DNA from: Jatrophihabitans sp.
Lineage (GTDB): Bacteria > Actinomycetota > Actinomycetes > Mycobacteriales > Jatrophihabitantaceae
Assembly: GCA_025963285.1 (NCBI GenBank)
Contig: JAOPUX010000106.1
Span: forward strand, 1 to 42,907
Direction: 5' to 3'
DNA length: 42,907 nucleotides
Shown: positions 1-7,583 of the stretch, piece by piece
Layout of the letters: every line of letters starts with the position of its first letter
How positions within the stretch are numbered: position 1 is the first letter of the stretch
Made by a program: the position numbers and the translations under genes
Notes under the pieces: model-generated
Told to the model about the DNA's origin: nothing
Seen by the model: the letters and a program-made list of their open reading frames with translations, nothing else
Databases searched by the model: none

Positions 1-1427
1 ACCGCCGCCTCGGGGAGGTCGATGGAGAAGTTCGCCACCTTGCTGACGACGAGCACGCGGGTCTCGCCGCGGCGGAACTCGTCGAAGAGGCGCTCGCGCT
101 CCTTGTTCGACGTGGAGCCCTGGATGATCGGCGCCCCGTCGAGCTCCGCGGAGACGTCGTCGAGCTGGTCGAGGTAGGCCCCGATCACGAGCACCTGGTC
201 GTCGGGGTGGGCCTCGACGATCGTGCGGATCACCGGCAGCTTCGTGCGCGCGGTGGCGGCTAGCTTGTAGCGCTCCTCCGGCTCGGCGATGGCGTAGGTC
301 ATCCGCTCGGCATCGGTGAGGGTGACGCGTACCTCCGTGCAGTCGGCCGGCGCGATCCAGCCCTGGTTCTCGATGTCCTTCCACGGCGCGTCGTAGCGCT
401 TCGGGCCGATGAGGGAGAAGACGTCGCCCTCCCGGCCGTCCTCGCGGATCAGCGTCGCGGTGAGGCCGAGGCGACGACGTGACTGCAGGTCGGCGGTGAG
501 GCGGAAGATCGGCGCGGGCAGCAGGTGCACCTCGTCGTAGACGATCAGGCCCCAGTCCCGGCTGTCGAAGAGCTCGAGGTGGCGGTACTCGCCCTTCCGT
601 CGCGTAGTCATCACCTGGTACGTGGCGATGGTGACGGGCCGGATCTCCTTCTTCTCGCCGCTGTACTCGCCGATCTCCTCCTCGGTGAGCGAGGTGCGGG
701 CGATCAGCTCGCGCTTCCACTGCCGGCCGGCCACGGTATTGGTGACGAGGATGAGGGTGGTGGCCTTGGCCTGTGCCATCGCCGCGGCGCCCACCAGCGT
801 CTTGCCGGCACCGCACGGCAGCACCACCACGCCCGAGCCGCCGGCCCAGAACATGTCGACGGCCTGCTGCTGGTAGTCGCGCAGCTCCCAGCCGTCCTGG
901 TCGAGCTCGATCGGGTGGGCCTCGCCGTTGACGTAGCCGGCGAGGTCCTCGGCCGGCCAGCCGATCTTGAGCAGCGCCTGCTTGAGCCGGCCGCGCTCGG
1001 AGGGGTGGACGGCCACGGTGTCGGCGTCGAGGCGCTCGCCGAGCATCGGGGCGATCTTCTTGCTGCGGACGACCTCCTCCAGCACCGCCCGGTCGACGCT
1101 CACCAGGATCAGCCCGTGCACCGGGTCCTTGACCAGCTGCAGGCGGCCGTAGCGGTCCATGGTGTCGGCGACGTCGACCAGCAGCGCATGCGGCACGGAG
1201 TAGCGGCTGAACCGGACGAGCGCGTCGACGACCTGCTCGGCGTCGTGCCCGGCGGCGCGGGCGTTCCACAGCCCCAGCGGGGTCAGCCGGTAGGTGTGGA
1301 CGTGCTCGGGCGAGCGCTCGAGCTCGGCGAACGGAGCGATAGCGGCGCGGGCCTCCTGGGCCAGCGGGTGGTCGACCTCGAGGAGCAGGGTCTTGTCGGA
1401 CTGGACGATGAGCGGTCCGTCGGTCAC
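1..1427 (-). CDS. DNA repair helicase XPB (C-terminus cut off by window edge)
   Basis: Superfamily 2 DNA helicase of the bacterial XPB/ERCC3 family, an ATP-driven 3'-5' DNA translocase linked to excision repair. About 475 codons are visible; the C-terminal helicase lobe continues beyond base 1. Visible features are an N-terminal conserved region (residues 1-175), Walker A PCGAGKT (about 204-210), DEVH box (about 298-301) and LIRED (about 326-330), the last matching the XPB RED motif. I chose GTG at 1427 because GGGGAG lies 9 nt upstream. An in-frame ATG at 1457 has no Shine-Dalgarno (SD) and falls at the likely transcription start of an extended -10 (TGCGATACT). The Helicase_C_3 partner gene lies about 2.5 kb away on the same strand, an association I know from actinobacteria. 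Family confident, repair role inferred. Confidence 0.95.
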   Translation of the reverse strand, partial: MTDGPLIVQSDKTLLLEVDHPLAQEARAAIAPFAELERSPEHVHTYRLTPLGLWNARAAGHDAEQVVDALVRFSRYSVPHALLVDVADTMDRYGRLQLVKDPVHGLILVSVDRAVLEEVVRSKKIAPMLGERLDADTVAVHPSERGRLKQALLKIGWPAEDLAGYVNGEAHPIELDQDGWELRDYQQQAVDMFWAGGSGVVVLPCGAGKTLVGAAAMAQAKATTLILVTNTVAGRQWKRELIARTSLTEEEIGEYSGEKKEIRPVTIATYQVMTTRRKGEYRHLELFDSRDWGLIVYDEVHLLPAPIFRLTADLQSRRRLGLTATLIREDGREGDVFSLIGPKRYDAPWKDIENQGWIAPADCTEVRVTLTDAERMTYAIAEPEERYKLAATARTKLPVIRTIVEAHPDDQVLVIGAYLDQLDDVSAELDGAPIIQGSTSNKERERLFDEFRRGETRVLVVSKVANFSIDLPEAA

Positions 1428-1454
1428 GGTTGGGTTCTCCCCGGGGTTGGCGAC

Positions 1455-1468
1455 CATTCAGTATCGCA
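1455..1468 (-). promoter_or_regulatory. Probable extended -10 promoter for XPB
   Basis: Read on the minus strand this is TGCGATACTGAATG, an extended -10 (TGn plus GATACT) with no convincing -35. The predicted start of transcription falls near 1453. That would leave a leader of about 25 nt carrying GGGGAG before the GTG at 1427. Confidence 0.4.
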
Positions 1469-1593
1469 AATTCGCGGGCCCCGTGCCGGTGGCGTTGTCG
1501 ATTACGTGGTCAACACCTGGCTCGGGTGAACATCAACCTGGTCTCCACCCTGGGGTTGATTCGCCGGCGCGGCAAAGAGCCGAGGCTTGAGCC

Positions 1594-2112
1594 ATGACAT
1601 TCAGCGACTACCTCCTCGACACCGTCCTCATCCTTCTGGTCGTCCGGCAGGTCCGCGAGGCTCGCTTCGACCGCTTCGCCGTCCTGCTCCCGCTCGGCAT
1701 CACGGCGATCGTGGCGCACAGCTACCTGCACTCCATCCCGACCGGCGGCAACAACCTGATCCTGATCGCGGCGCTCACCGCAGTAGGGGTCGCCTTCGGC
1801 ACGATCAGCGCGCTCAACACCCGCGTCCGCTCCGACGGCGGCCGCTACCCGCTGGTGAAGGCCAACGCGACGGCGGCCGGCGTCTGGGTCTTCAGCATGG
1901 GCAGCCGGATGGCCTTCGCCATCTGGGCCAGCAACGCCGGCGGCCCGTCGCTCTACCGCTTCAGCGTGCAGCACCACCTCGACCGCGACGTCTGGACCGC
2001 GGCACTGGTGCTGATGGCCCTCGGCGAGGTCGTCACCCGCACGGCGCTGCTGGCCTACCGCGGCCACCGCGTGCAGCAGGTCCAGCCGCAGCCGCAGCTC
2101 GTCACCGTCTGA
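1594..2112 (+). CDS. Multi-pass membrane protein of unknown function
   Basis: A 172-residue protein with about five hydrophobic segments, near residues 5-18, 28-48, 54-74, 92-115 and 134-155, so an inner-membrane location is likely. GAGG sits 8 nt before the ATG, which decides the start. The cytoplasmic tail is Gln/Val-rich (VQQVQPQPQ). The layout recalls the DUF1453/CcdC-like membrane family, but this is an impression and no catalytic motif is visible. It is transcribed divergently from XPB and converges on a LuxR-type response regulator whose stop lies only 7 bp beyond its own. No function can be assigned. Confidence 0.75.
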   Translation: MTFSDYLLDTVLILLVVRQVREARFDRFAVLLPLGITAIVAHSYLHSIPTGGNNLILIAALTAVGVAFGTISALNTRVRSDGGRYPLVKANATAAGVWVFSMGSRMAFAIWASNAGGPSLYRFSVQHHLDRDVWTAALVLMALGEVVTRTALLAYRGHRVQQVQPQPQLVTV

Positions 2113-2119
2113 GCCAGTC

Positions 2120-2809
2120 CTAGCGGACGGCTTCCCCTCCCAGGCCCTGTCGCCACGCCCAGGCGACGAGGCCCGGCCGGCCGTCGACGTCCAGCTTGGC
2201 GAGGATGTGGTTCAGGTGGGTCTTCACCGTCGCCTCGCTCAGGACGAGCCGGCGGGCGATCTGCCCGTTGGTGAGGCCCTCGGCCACCAGCCGCACCACC
2301 TCGACCTCGCGCCGGGTCAGGCCGCCCGGCGGCTGGCTGGGAGGCGGCGGGGTCGCGGCGGGCGTCCCGGCCGGACCGCTCACCAGCTCCACCAGTCGCC
2401 GCTGCACGCTCGGGTCCAGTGCGGTCCGCCCGGCCGCCACCTCACGAATCGCGGCCAGCAGCTCCTCACCGGTGGCGTCCTTGGTCAGGTAGCCCAGGGC
2501 GCCGGCGCGCAGGGCGGGCAGGATCGCGTCGTCGTCGGCGAAGGTGGTCAGCACCAGCACCCGCACCTCCGGCGCGGAGACGGCCAGCTCGGCGGTGACC
2601 TCGGCGCCGTCGAGTTCCGGCATCCGCAGGTCCAGGAGCGCGACGTCCGGCCGGTGCTGGAGCACTAGCTCGACGGCCTCCCGGCCATCGCGCGCCGCGG
2701 CCAGCACGGTGACGTCGTCGCTGGCCGAGAGCAGCAGGACGAGCCCGTCACGCACCACCGCCTGGTCGTCGGCGAGCACCACGGTGATCTTCAGCGGCTC
2801 GGCGGTCAT
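2120..2809 (-). CDS. NarL/LuxR-family two-component response regulator
   Basis: A 229-residue regulator. The receiver domain (residues 8-125) has acidic pocket D14/D15, phospho-acceptor D60 in LLDLRMPELDG, T88 and K110. A Pro-rich linker (150-162) joins it to a LuxR-type helix-turn-helix (163-225, LTRREVEVVRLVAEGLT...ATVKTHLNHIL). The ATG at 2809 overlaps the TGA of the upstream kinase in an ATGA, which implies translational coupling and a cognate pair. A longer frame upstream is only the shadow of the kinase. It probably binds promoter DNA after phosphorylation; the target is unknown. Confidence 0.95.
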   Translation of the reverse strand: MTAEPLKITVVLADDQAVVRDGLVLLLSASDDVTVLAAARDGREAVELVLQHRPDVALLDLRMPELDGAEVTAELAVSAPEVRVLVLTTFADDDAILPALRAGALGYLTKDATGEELLAAIREVAAGRTALDPSVQRRLVELVSGPAGTPAATPPPPSQPPGGLTRREVEVVRLVAEGLTNGQIARRLVLSEATVKTHLNHILAKLDVDGRPGLVAWAWRQGLGGEAVR

Positions 2810-3921
2810 GACGTCGGCACCGTGACCTCGACCTGCCAGCCCGCTCCGGCCGGTCCGGCGTGCACCGTTCCCCCCGCGGCGCGGACCCGCTCGTCCATCC
2901 CGGCCAGCCCCAGCCCGGTGCCCTGACCCGTGACCGCGGAGCGCCCCGGTGGCAGCCCGGTGTCGGCGATGCGGGTGGTGAGGCAGGTGTCGCTCCACAG
3001 CAGGTCGACGGACACGGCAGCTCCAGGGGCGTAACGGGCGGCGTTGGTCAGGGACTCCTGGACGGCGCGGTAGACGGCGTGGCCGGCCGCGGCGGCAACT
3101 GTGCCCGAGCCGGTGACGCGGAGGGTCGGCCGGCCGGGATGCCTGCTGACGAGGGCCTCGATCGCGTCGACGCCGAGACCGATCGGATCGCGGAGTGCGC
3201 CGACAGCCGCGCGTGCCTCGTCGAGGCCGCTACGGGCGAGCTCAGCCGCCGTGTCGATCGGATCCAGGACGATCGCAGGCACCTTCTCGCGCGCGGCGAT
3301 CGCGCGCACCGCCTGCAGCTGGACGGAGAGGCCGGCCAGGGTGTGGGCCAGCACGTCGTGCAGGTCCCGGGCGATCCGGCCGCGTTCCCGCAGCGCCGCC
3401 GCCTGAGCCTCGGCGTCGCGCCCCGCCTCGACCTCGGCGAGCAGGGCCTGGGCACGGTCACGGGACCGGATCAGCTCCTCGTGCTCGTTCGCACGCTGGA
3501 CGAGCACCGGAATGCCGAGGCCCGCGAGGATGCCGATGAGGCTGTGGCTGACGAAGCCGACTACGACCGCCACCGCGATCGTGTCGATGATCGTCAGCAC
3601 CCGCACGGCCTTCTCCCCGTACGCTCCCGGGAGCCTGGAGGCGGCGAGGAAGGTCGCCACCTCACCCAGCCCGCTGGGCGCGAAGAGGGTGCCCGACAGG
3701 CCGCCGAGGGTGGCGACGACGACCGCCACCTGCCGCACGCGGCGCTGCGGGTGCTGGACGAACTGCATCGCTGTCGCGGCGATCCCCACCGCGATGGCCG
3801 CACCGATGTGCCGCGGCGTGGTCGGCGCCGCGATGGCCGTGACGACCGTGATCGCCGTCCAGGCCGGGATGCGCCACAGCAGCGGCAGGTTCAGCGGCCA
3901 GCGGGCGGCCGGAGAACTCAC
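2806..3921 (-). CDS. Membrane sensor histidine kinase, HisKA_3 type
   Basis: A 371-residue kinase. Its N-terminal 140 residues contain about four hydrophobic stretches with no large extracytoplasmic domain, so it probably senses membrane or intramembrane signals. A coiled segment follows, then the HisKA_3 dimerisation helix with ARDLHDVLAHTL (H188 is the phosphorylated residue) and a HATPase_c domain with N-box ESLTNAARYAP and G-boxes ADTGLP and GTGLGLAGM. The GTG start overlaps the stop of the preceding XPB-partner gene in a GTGA, with GGAGGA 5 nt upstream. Its own stop overlaps the regulator start. The kinase-regulator pair therefore appears to be co-translated with a DNA-repair-associated protein. 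Confidence 0.93.
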   Translation of the reverse strand: MSSPAARWPLNLPLLWRIPAWTAITVVTAIAAPTTPRHIGAAIAVGIAATAMQFVQHPQRRVRQVAVVVATLGGLSGTLFAPSGLGEVATFLAASRLPGAYGEKAVRVLTIIDTIAVAVVVGFVSHSLIGILAGLGIPVLVQRANEHEELIRSRDRAQALLAEVEAGRDAEAQAAALRERGRIARDLHDVLAHTLAGLSVQLQAVRAIAAREKVPAIVLDPIDTAAELARSGLDEARAAVGALRDPIGLGVDAIEALVSRHPGRPTLRVTGSGTVAAAAGHAVYRAVQESLTNAARYAPGAAVSVDLLWSDTCLTTRIADTGLPPGRSAVTGQGTGLGLAGMDERVRAAGGTVHAGPAGAGWQVEVTVPTS

Positions 3922-6314
3922 TCGTCCTCCTCGTCGCCCTGATCGTCGGCCTGCGCCATCACGTGCACAGCGGTGATCCGGTGCAGCGGGAACGAGCGCA
4001 GGCCGGTGGCGCCCGTCTCCTGGCCCCGGACGAAGCCGCCACCCATCGAGATCGGGAGCATCGTGTGGCGGGTGGTGGTGCCGTCCGGTTCGGCAACGCC
4101 GAGCATGATCCGGCGGGCATCGCGGATCGCGTCGCGGAGCACGCCCATCGTGGCCGCGGAGGTGACGCCGGGGATCTGCTGGGCGATCGTCGGGACCGTG
4201 CGGCTCAGCTCGGTCAGCGCGTCGCCCGAGCGGATCCGGGTGACGATCTCACCCAGCTGTGACGAGTTGTTGGTGGTGCGGGACCGGACCGTCCGCACCG
4301 GCTGGCGGGACGGCGCGCGCGGTGCGTCACCGCTGAGGGAGACGACCTCACCGTCGGCCGCCTCCGCCGCCGGCGCGTAGCCGGCCTGCCGCAGCACGTC
4401 GAGCACGCGCGCTACCGGCGCGGTGGTGACGACGACGGTGGGGGCGAGCCGGCGCAGCTGCAGCACAGCGACGTTGCGGTCGGTCACCACCCGGGTGAGC
4501 AGTGACTCGTCGTCGCAGCGCAGGTAGGCACTCGCCGCGCCGGAGCGCAGGGCCCCGTGCCGCCGCGACAAGTCGTCGATGAGGTACTGCATCGACTGCG
4601 GGATGGGTGTGCGGGAGCGCTCCGAGAGGAATGCGGCCAGCTCGGAGGCGCTCCGGCCGGAGTCCAGCGCGCGCCGCAGCGAGGCCTCGGTGACCCGGTA
4701 GACGCTGGCGCCGCCCGTCGACTCGAGGTCGGCGGCGACCGCCAGGTCGCGGGCCAGCTCCGGGGTCGGCGGCCCCGGCACCACGACCGTGAGGTCCGGC
4801 TGTACCAGGAAATAGTCGACGGGTTCGGGCAGGGCGCTGGTGAGCACCTGTTCGGCGACCGCACGCGAGCCGGCGAGCAGGGTCCGGCTGTAGCCGGTGA
4901 GCCCGCCGGCCGCGGTGAAGCCGAGCAGGTCGGCCTCGGCGAGCACGGCCTCGGCCAGCGGACGCTGGCCGGAGGCACGGCGGGGCGCCTGCCACGACAG
5001 CCGGCTCAGCAGGCCGTCACGCTGCCGCGGCGCGCTTCCGGGTGGTAGCTGGGCCAGCGCCTCGAAGACCTGCTGGCGCAGGGCCGGGATGGTGCCGCGC
5101 TCGGCGTCCGGGCCCAGCACCGTGATCAGCCGGTCGCGGTCGCCGCGCTGGCTCACCAGGCTGGGCTGGCGGGTCATGCCGAGCCAGGCCAGTGCGATGT
5201 CGCTCCAGCGGGTGGCGGTGTCGCGGCGCAGCCAGACGTCGTAGTCGGGCGTGGGCAGGTACACCGGCTCGACACCGTGGGTGGCGTTGACGAGGCCGGC
5301 CGCGGCGGCAACCTCGGCGATCAGTGCCGCGGTGGGCTCGTCGACCCCGAGCTCGCGGGCGGTGCGGCGCAGGTCGCGCACCCCGACGCCGCCCGAGCGG
5401 AGCTGCGCGGGGGGCTGCACCGTCCACGCCAGCGCCAGGGCATCGACGAGACGGATCGTCTCCAGCACGGCGGTGGTGCCGGCGCGGTCGAGCTCGGCGG
5501 GCTCGCGCACGGTCAGCTCGACGTTCGGCGGTTCGGGCCCGACCTCGCCCATGGGGTGCTCGCGCAGCGCGAGGCCGATCTCGCGAGGCAGCTCCACCGA
5601 CTGCGCGTCGATCGGCACGAGCAGCCCTCGGGTGACGAGGCGGTGTGCGGGAGTCTCACCGGCGGCGGCGCTGCGCAGGCCGCCCAGCGGGGGCCCGGCA
5701 GCTAGGCGGGTGAGGACGTCGCGCTCGGCCGGCTCGAGCTCGTCCAGCAAGGCAGCGACGCGCGCCGGGTCGCCCAGCGCCTCGGCGACGGACCGGCCGG
5801 CCCGCGGCTGGCTCGCCGGTGGCAGCCCGAGGTTTCGCAGCACCGGCGCCAGCACCGTGTCGGGTAGGTGGGCGACGAGCGCGGCGGCCGGCCGGCCTAG
5901 CCCGGCGGGGTAGCGGCCCAGCGAATCGGGCACCGTCGGCAGCACGTTCAGGGCAGCGGCGTCGCCCCAGATCAGGCCGGTGGCCGTGAGGTCCGCAACG
6001 GCGTGCTCGGTCTGCTCCAGGGTGGCCGTGCCGTGCAGGGCCCCGGCCAGCTCGTCCAGGGAGGTCTCCGGCCCGCAGAGCACGAGCGCCTCGAGGATGC
6101 GGAGCAGGAAGGCATCCAGCCCGTCGACCGCCCGCTGCACCGAGGTACGCACCGCCAGCCGCCCGGCGAGCGTGGCCAGATCCGGGGGAGCGGGCAGCGC
6201 AAGATCGGGGCGGCGCCGCAGCAGTTCGGCGAGCTCGGCGTCGGTGCGGGCGCGCAGCCACTCGGTCAGCGACACCGGCCGGGCCGGGACTGACGATTCA
6301 GGCGGTGCGGCCAC
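3918..6314 (-). CDS. XPB-associated protein with Helicase_C_3 (XPB/Ssl2-like) domain
   Basis: A 798-residue protein of the actinobacterial family usually annotated 'helicase-associated domain-containing protein' (Rv0862c-like, from memory). I see no Walker motifs, so it is probably not an ATPase. The N-terminus SLTEWLRARTDAELAELLRR is typical of the family. Long helical, Leu/Ala-rich winged-helix-like segments follow. Around residues 480-620 lies a Helicase_C_3-like stretch (PVDYFLVQPDLTVVVPGPPTP... TPIPQSMQYLIDD). The start is GTG at 6314 with a weak ribosome site; it follows the small gene at 6338-6547 by 23 bp and overlaps the kinase gene by 4 bp. A role as XPB partner or regulator is inferred from recurrent proximity. 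Confidence 0.88.
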   Translation of the reverse strand: MAAPPESSVPARPVSLTEWLRARTDAELAELLRRRPDLALPAPPDLATLAGRLAVRTSVQRAVDGLDAFLLRILEALVLCGPETSLDELAGALHGTATLEQTEHAVADLTATGLIWGDAAALNVLPTVPDSLGRYPAGLGRPAAALVAHLPDTVLAPVLRNLGLPPASQPRAGRSVAEALGDPARVAALLDELEPAERDVLTRLAAGPPLGGLRSAAAGETPAHRLVTRGLLVPIDAQSVELPREIGLALREHPMGEVGPEPPNVELTVREPAELDRAGTTAVLETIRLVDALALAWTVQPPAQLRSGGVGVRDLRRTARELGVDEPTAALIAEVAAAAGLVNATHGVEPVYLPTPDYDVWLRRDTATRWSDIALAWLGMTRQPSLVSQRGDRDRLITVLGPDAERGTIPALRQQVFEALAQLPPGSAPRQRDGLLSRLSWQAPRRASGQRPLAEAVLAEADLLGFTAAGGLTGYSRTLLAGSRAVAEQVLTSALPEPVDYFLVQPDLTVVVPGPPTPELARDLAVAADLESTGGASVYRVTEASLRRALDSGRSASELAAFLSERSRTPIPQSMQYLIDDLSRRHGALRSGAASAYLRCDDESLLTRVVTDRNVAVLQLRRLAPTVVVTTAPVARVLDVLRQAGYAPAAEAADGEVVSLSGDAPRAPSRQPVRTVRSRTTNNSSQLGEIVTRIRSGDALTELSRTVPTIAQQIPGVTSAATMGVLRDAIRDARRIMLGVAEPDGTTTRHTMLPISMGGGFVRGQETGATGLRSFPLHRITAVHVMAQADDQGDEEDE

Positions 6315-6337
6315 GTCGTCGAGAGCGGACGGGGAGG

Positions 6338-6547
6338 TCAGCGCCCGTCGGCGAGGTGTGGACGGTCAGCCGCCGTGGGATGGGTGTAGATGATCTGGTC
6401 GATCGGCAGCGGGAACTGCAGCTCCGGGCCGAACGGCGACAGTGAGCCGGCCTGGTCGGATGCGATCTCGTTGACGTGGAAGTCCTCGATCACGCCGACC
6501 TTGCTGGTGCGGAACTGCTCGGGAAGACGGGGCGCGGTGCTGGCCAT
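6338..6547 (-). CDS. Small conserved-looking hypothetical protein
   Basis: A 69-residue soluble protein preceded by AGAGGG 6-7 nt before its ATG and followed 23 bp later by the XPB-partner gene, so it is probably first in that operon. It starts MASTAPRLPEQFRTSKVGVI and has no membrane segment, cysteines or recognisable motif. I do not recognise the family. The good ribosome site, the codon bias and the tight linkage support a real gene. A job connected with the XPB partner is only a guess from position. Confidence 0.65.
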   Translation of the reverse strand: MASTAPRLPEQFRTSKVGVIEDFHVNEIASDQAGSLSPFGPELQFPLPIDQIIYTHPTAADRPHLADGR

Positions 6548-6607
6548 CAGTTGCCCTCTCGGTGGGTCAGACGCGGACAGTCCAGTGTGCCATGCGCGGA
6601 GAAGAGC

Positions 6608-6850
6608 TCAGCTCTGGCGCTCCACCGCGCGTGCGGCCTCACGCTGCTCGGCCCGCCCGGCCGCGATACCCGACCAGATCGCCATACCGAAGCCGAGCGG
6701 TGCCAGCAGGCAGGCCAGGTTCAGCCAGAGCGGCGTGTTGTGGTCGTCGAAGAAGAACGGCAGGACATCGATGGCAATGAACACCAATCCGATCACGAAC
6801 AGCGCCAGCCCGATGCGGACCGGCCTGGGCCGGGATGTCGACGTACTCAC
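6608..6850 (-). CDS. Small two-helix membrane protein
   Basis: An 80-residue protein with two hydrophobic helices (about residues 12-32 and 40-63), a basic N-terminus (SRPRPVR) and a charged C-terminal tail (AAGRAEQREAARAVERQS). It lies between the XPB-partner operon and the divergent cold-shock gene. ATG at 6850 is the natural start; no strong SD is visible, so the transcript may be leaderless. The family is not recognised beyond 'small integral membrane protein'. Confidence 0.6.
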   Translation of the reverse strand: MSTSTSRPRPVRIGLALFVIGLVFIAIDVLPFFFDDHNTPLWLNLACLLAPLGFGMAIWSGIAAGRAEQREAARAVERQS

Positions 6851-6900
6851 CCCACTAGTATCCCCGTGATTGTCTGGCGCCGGACCAGTAGCCTGTAGGT

Positions 6901-6927
6901 GAGGGCACCGCGGTCTGTGGTGCCCTC
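6901..6927 (+). promoter_or_regulatory. Perfect 9-bp hairpin in the cold-shock gene leader
   Basis: GAGGGCACC (6901-6909) and GGTGCCCTC (6919-6927) are perfect inverted repeats around a 9-nt loop. The hairpin is 58 bp upstream of the csp start and directly abuts the 23-bp tandem repeat. It is either a leader RNA structure or a protein-binding dyad. Confidence 0.7.
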
Positions 6928-6972
6928 TCTACGCGGTGGAGCATCCAAGCTCTACGCGGTAGAGCAGCCAAG
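6927..6972 (+). repeat. Two tandem 23-bp repeats ahead of the cold-shock gene
   Basis: The units 6927-6949 and 6950-6972 both begin CTCTACGCGGT and differ at only two positions. In the second unit CTCT...AGAG can fold as a small stem. The second unit runs into AAGGAG, the SD of the csp gene, so folding could hide or expose the ribosome site. Confidence 0.8.
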
Positions 6973-6984
6973 AAGGAGCACGAC

Positions 6985-7380
6985 GTGCCAACCGGCAAGG
7001 TTAAGTTCTTCAGCCCGGAGAAGGGCTTCGGCTTTCTCTCCTACGACGAGGGCGATGACGTCTTCGTGCACCGCGATGCCCTTCCTGACGGCGTCACGGA
7101 GCTGAAGGCCGGCCAGCGGGTCGAGTTCGGCGTCGTCTCCGGCCGCAAGGGCAACCAGGCGATGCAGGTCCGGCTCCTCGACCCGGTGCCCTCGGTCACC
7201 CGGGCCACGGCCCGCGCCGCCCGCAAGCCCGCCGAGGAGCTCGCCCCGCTCGTCGAGGACCTGATCAAGCTTCTCGACGACACCTCCAACACCCTCCGGC
7301 GTGGGCGTTACCCCGACCGCGCCGAGGCGAAGACGGTGGCGGGGCTGCTCCGGGCGTTCGCCGACCAGATCGACGCCTAG
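6985..7380 (+). CDS. Cold-shock domain protein with C-terminal extension
   Basis: A 131-residue protein. Residues 1-66 form a cold-shock (OB-fold) domain with RNP1-like KGFGFLSY and RNP2-like DVFVHRDAL, which bind single-stranded RNA or DNA. The last 60 residues (EELAPLVEDLIKLLDDTSNTL...) form a helical extension missing from classical 67-residue Csps but found in the longer mycobacterial CspB type. The start is GTG at 6985, with AAGGAG 6-7 nt upstream. Regulation is probably post-transcriptional, given the hairpin and tandem repeats in the leader. The end of the gene lies in a 15-bp tandem duplication that contains a second copy of the stop context. Confidence 0.95.
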   Translation: MPTGKVKFFSPEKGFGFLSYDEGDDVFVHRDALPDGVTELKAGQRVEFGVVSGRKGNQAMQVRLLDPVPSVTRATARAARKPAEELAPLVEDLIKLLDDTSNTLRRGRYPDRAEAKTVAGLLRAFADQIDA

Positions 7381-7398
7381 GTCATCGACGCCTAGGTC
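7369..7398. repeat. 15-bp perfect tandem duplication over the csp stop codon
   Basis: ATCGACGCCTAGGTC occurs at 7369-7383 and again at 7384-7398. The first copy encodes the last residues and stop of the cold-shock protein; the second is non-coding. It looks like a recent slippage duplication. Confidence 0.85.
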
Positions 7399-7455
7399 GT
7401 TGGCTCGGGGCGAGTCGGGTTTCGCCGGCTCGGCTCGGTGGGGGTGGTGTGGGAT

Positions 7456-7498
7456 TGAACGACGAAATGTATTACGGCGTCGTACACATCGTCGTTCA
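7456..7498. terminator. Hairpin between convergent csp and mqnD
   Basis: TGAACGACGA (7456-7465) and TCGTCGTTCA (7489-7498) are perfect 10-bp inverted repeats. After two mismatches three more pairs form (TGT/ACA), leaving a loop of about 13 nt. Its place between converging genes suggests a two-way terminator. There is no U-tract, which is usual in high-GC actinomycetes. The stretch is noticeably more AT-rich than its surroundings. Confidence 0.55.
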
Positions 7499-7522
7499 GA
7501 ACTCAGCGACCCACCCCGTGAC

Positions 7523-7579
7523 CTGAGCTAGCGGAGCCGGGCTGAGCTAGCGGAGCTGGGCTGAGCTAGCGGAGCCGGC
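7523..7579. repeat. Three 19-bp tandem repeats at the 3' end of mqnD
   Basis: Units at 7523-7541, 7542-7560 and 7561-7579 share the core CTGAGCTAGCGGAGC, each with the palindrome AGCTAGC-like GCTAGC. A decayed fourth unit (CTGACCTACCGG) runs into the mqnD stop. They lie just outside the gene and have no coding role. Confidence 0.8.
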
Positions 7580-7583
7580 TGAC

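Noticed and set aside
525..1529. Long plus-strand frame opposite XPB
   Set aside because: Low-complexity Leu/Gly/Val/His product with no motifs; it is the mirror of the helicase frame, a usual GC-rich artefact.
2809..2998. N-terminal extension of the response regulator
   Set aside because: It overlaps the kinase C-terminus and is His/Arg/Gly-rich shadow; ATG 2809 with the ATGA overlap fits the family.
6927..6972. CRISPR array
   Set aside because: The two units are directly tandem with no spacers.
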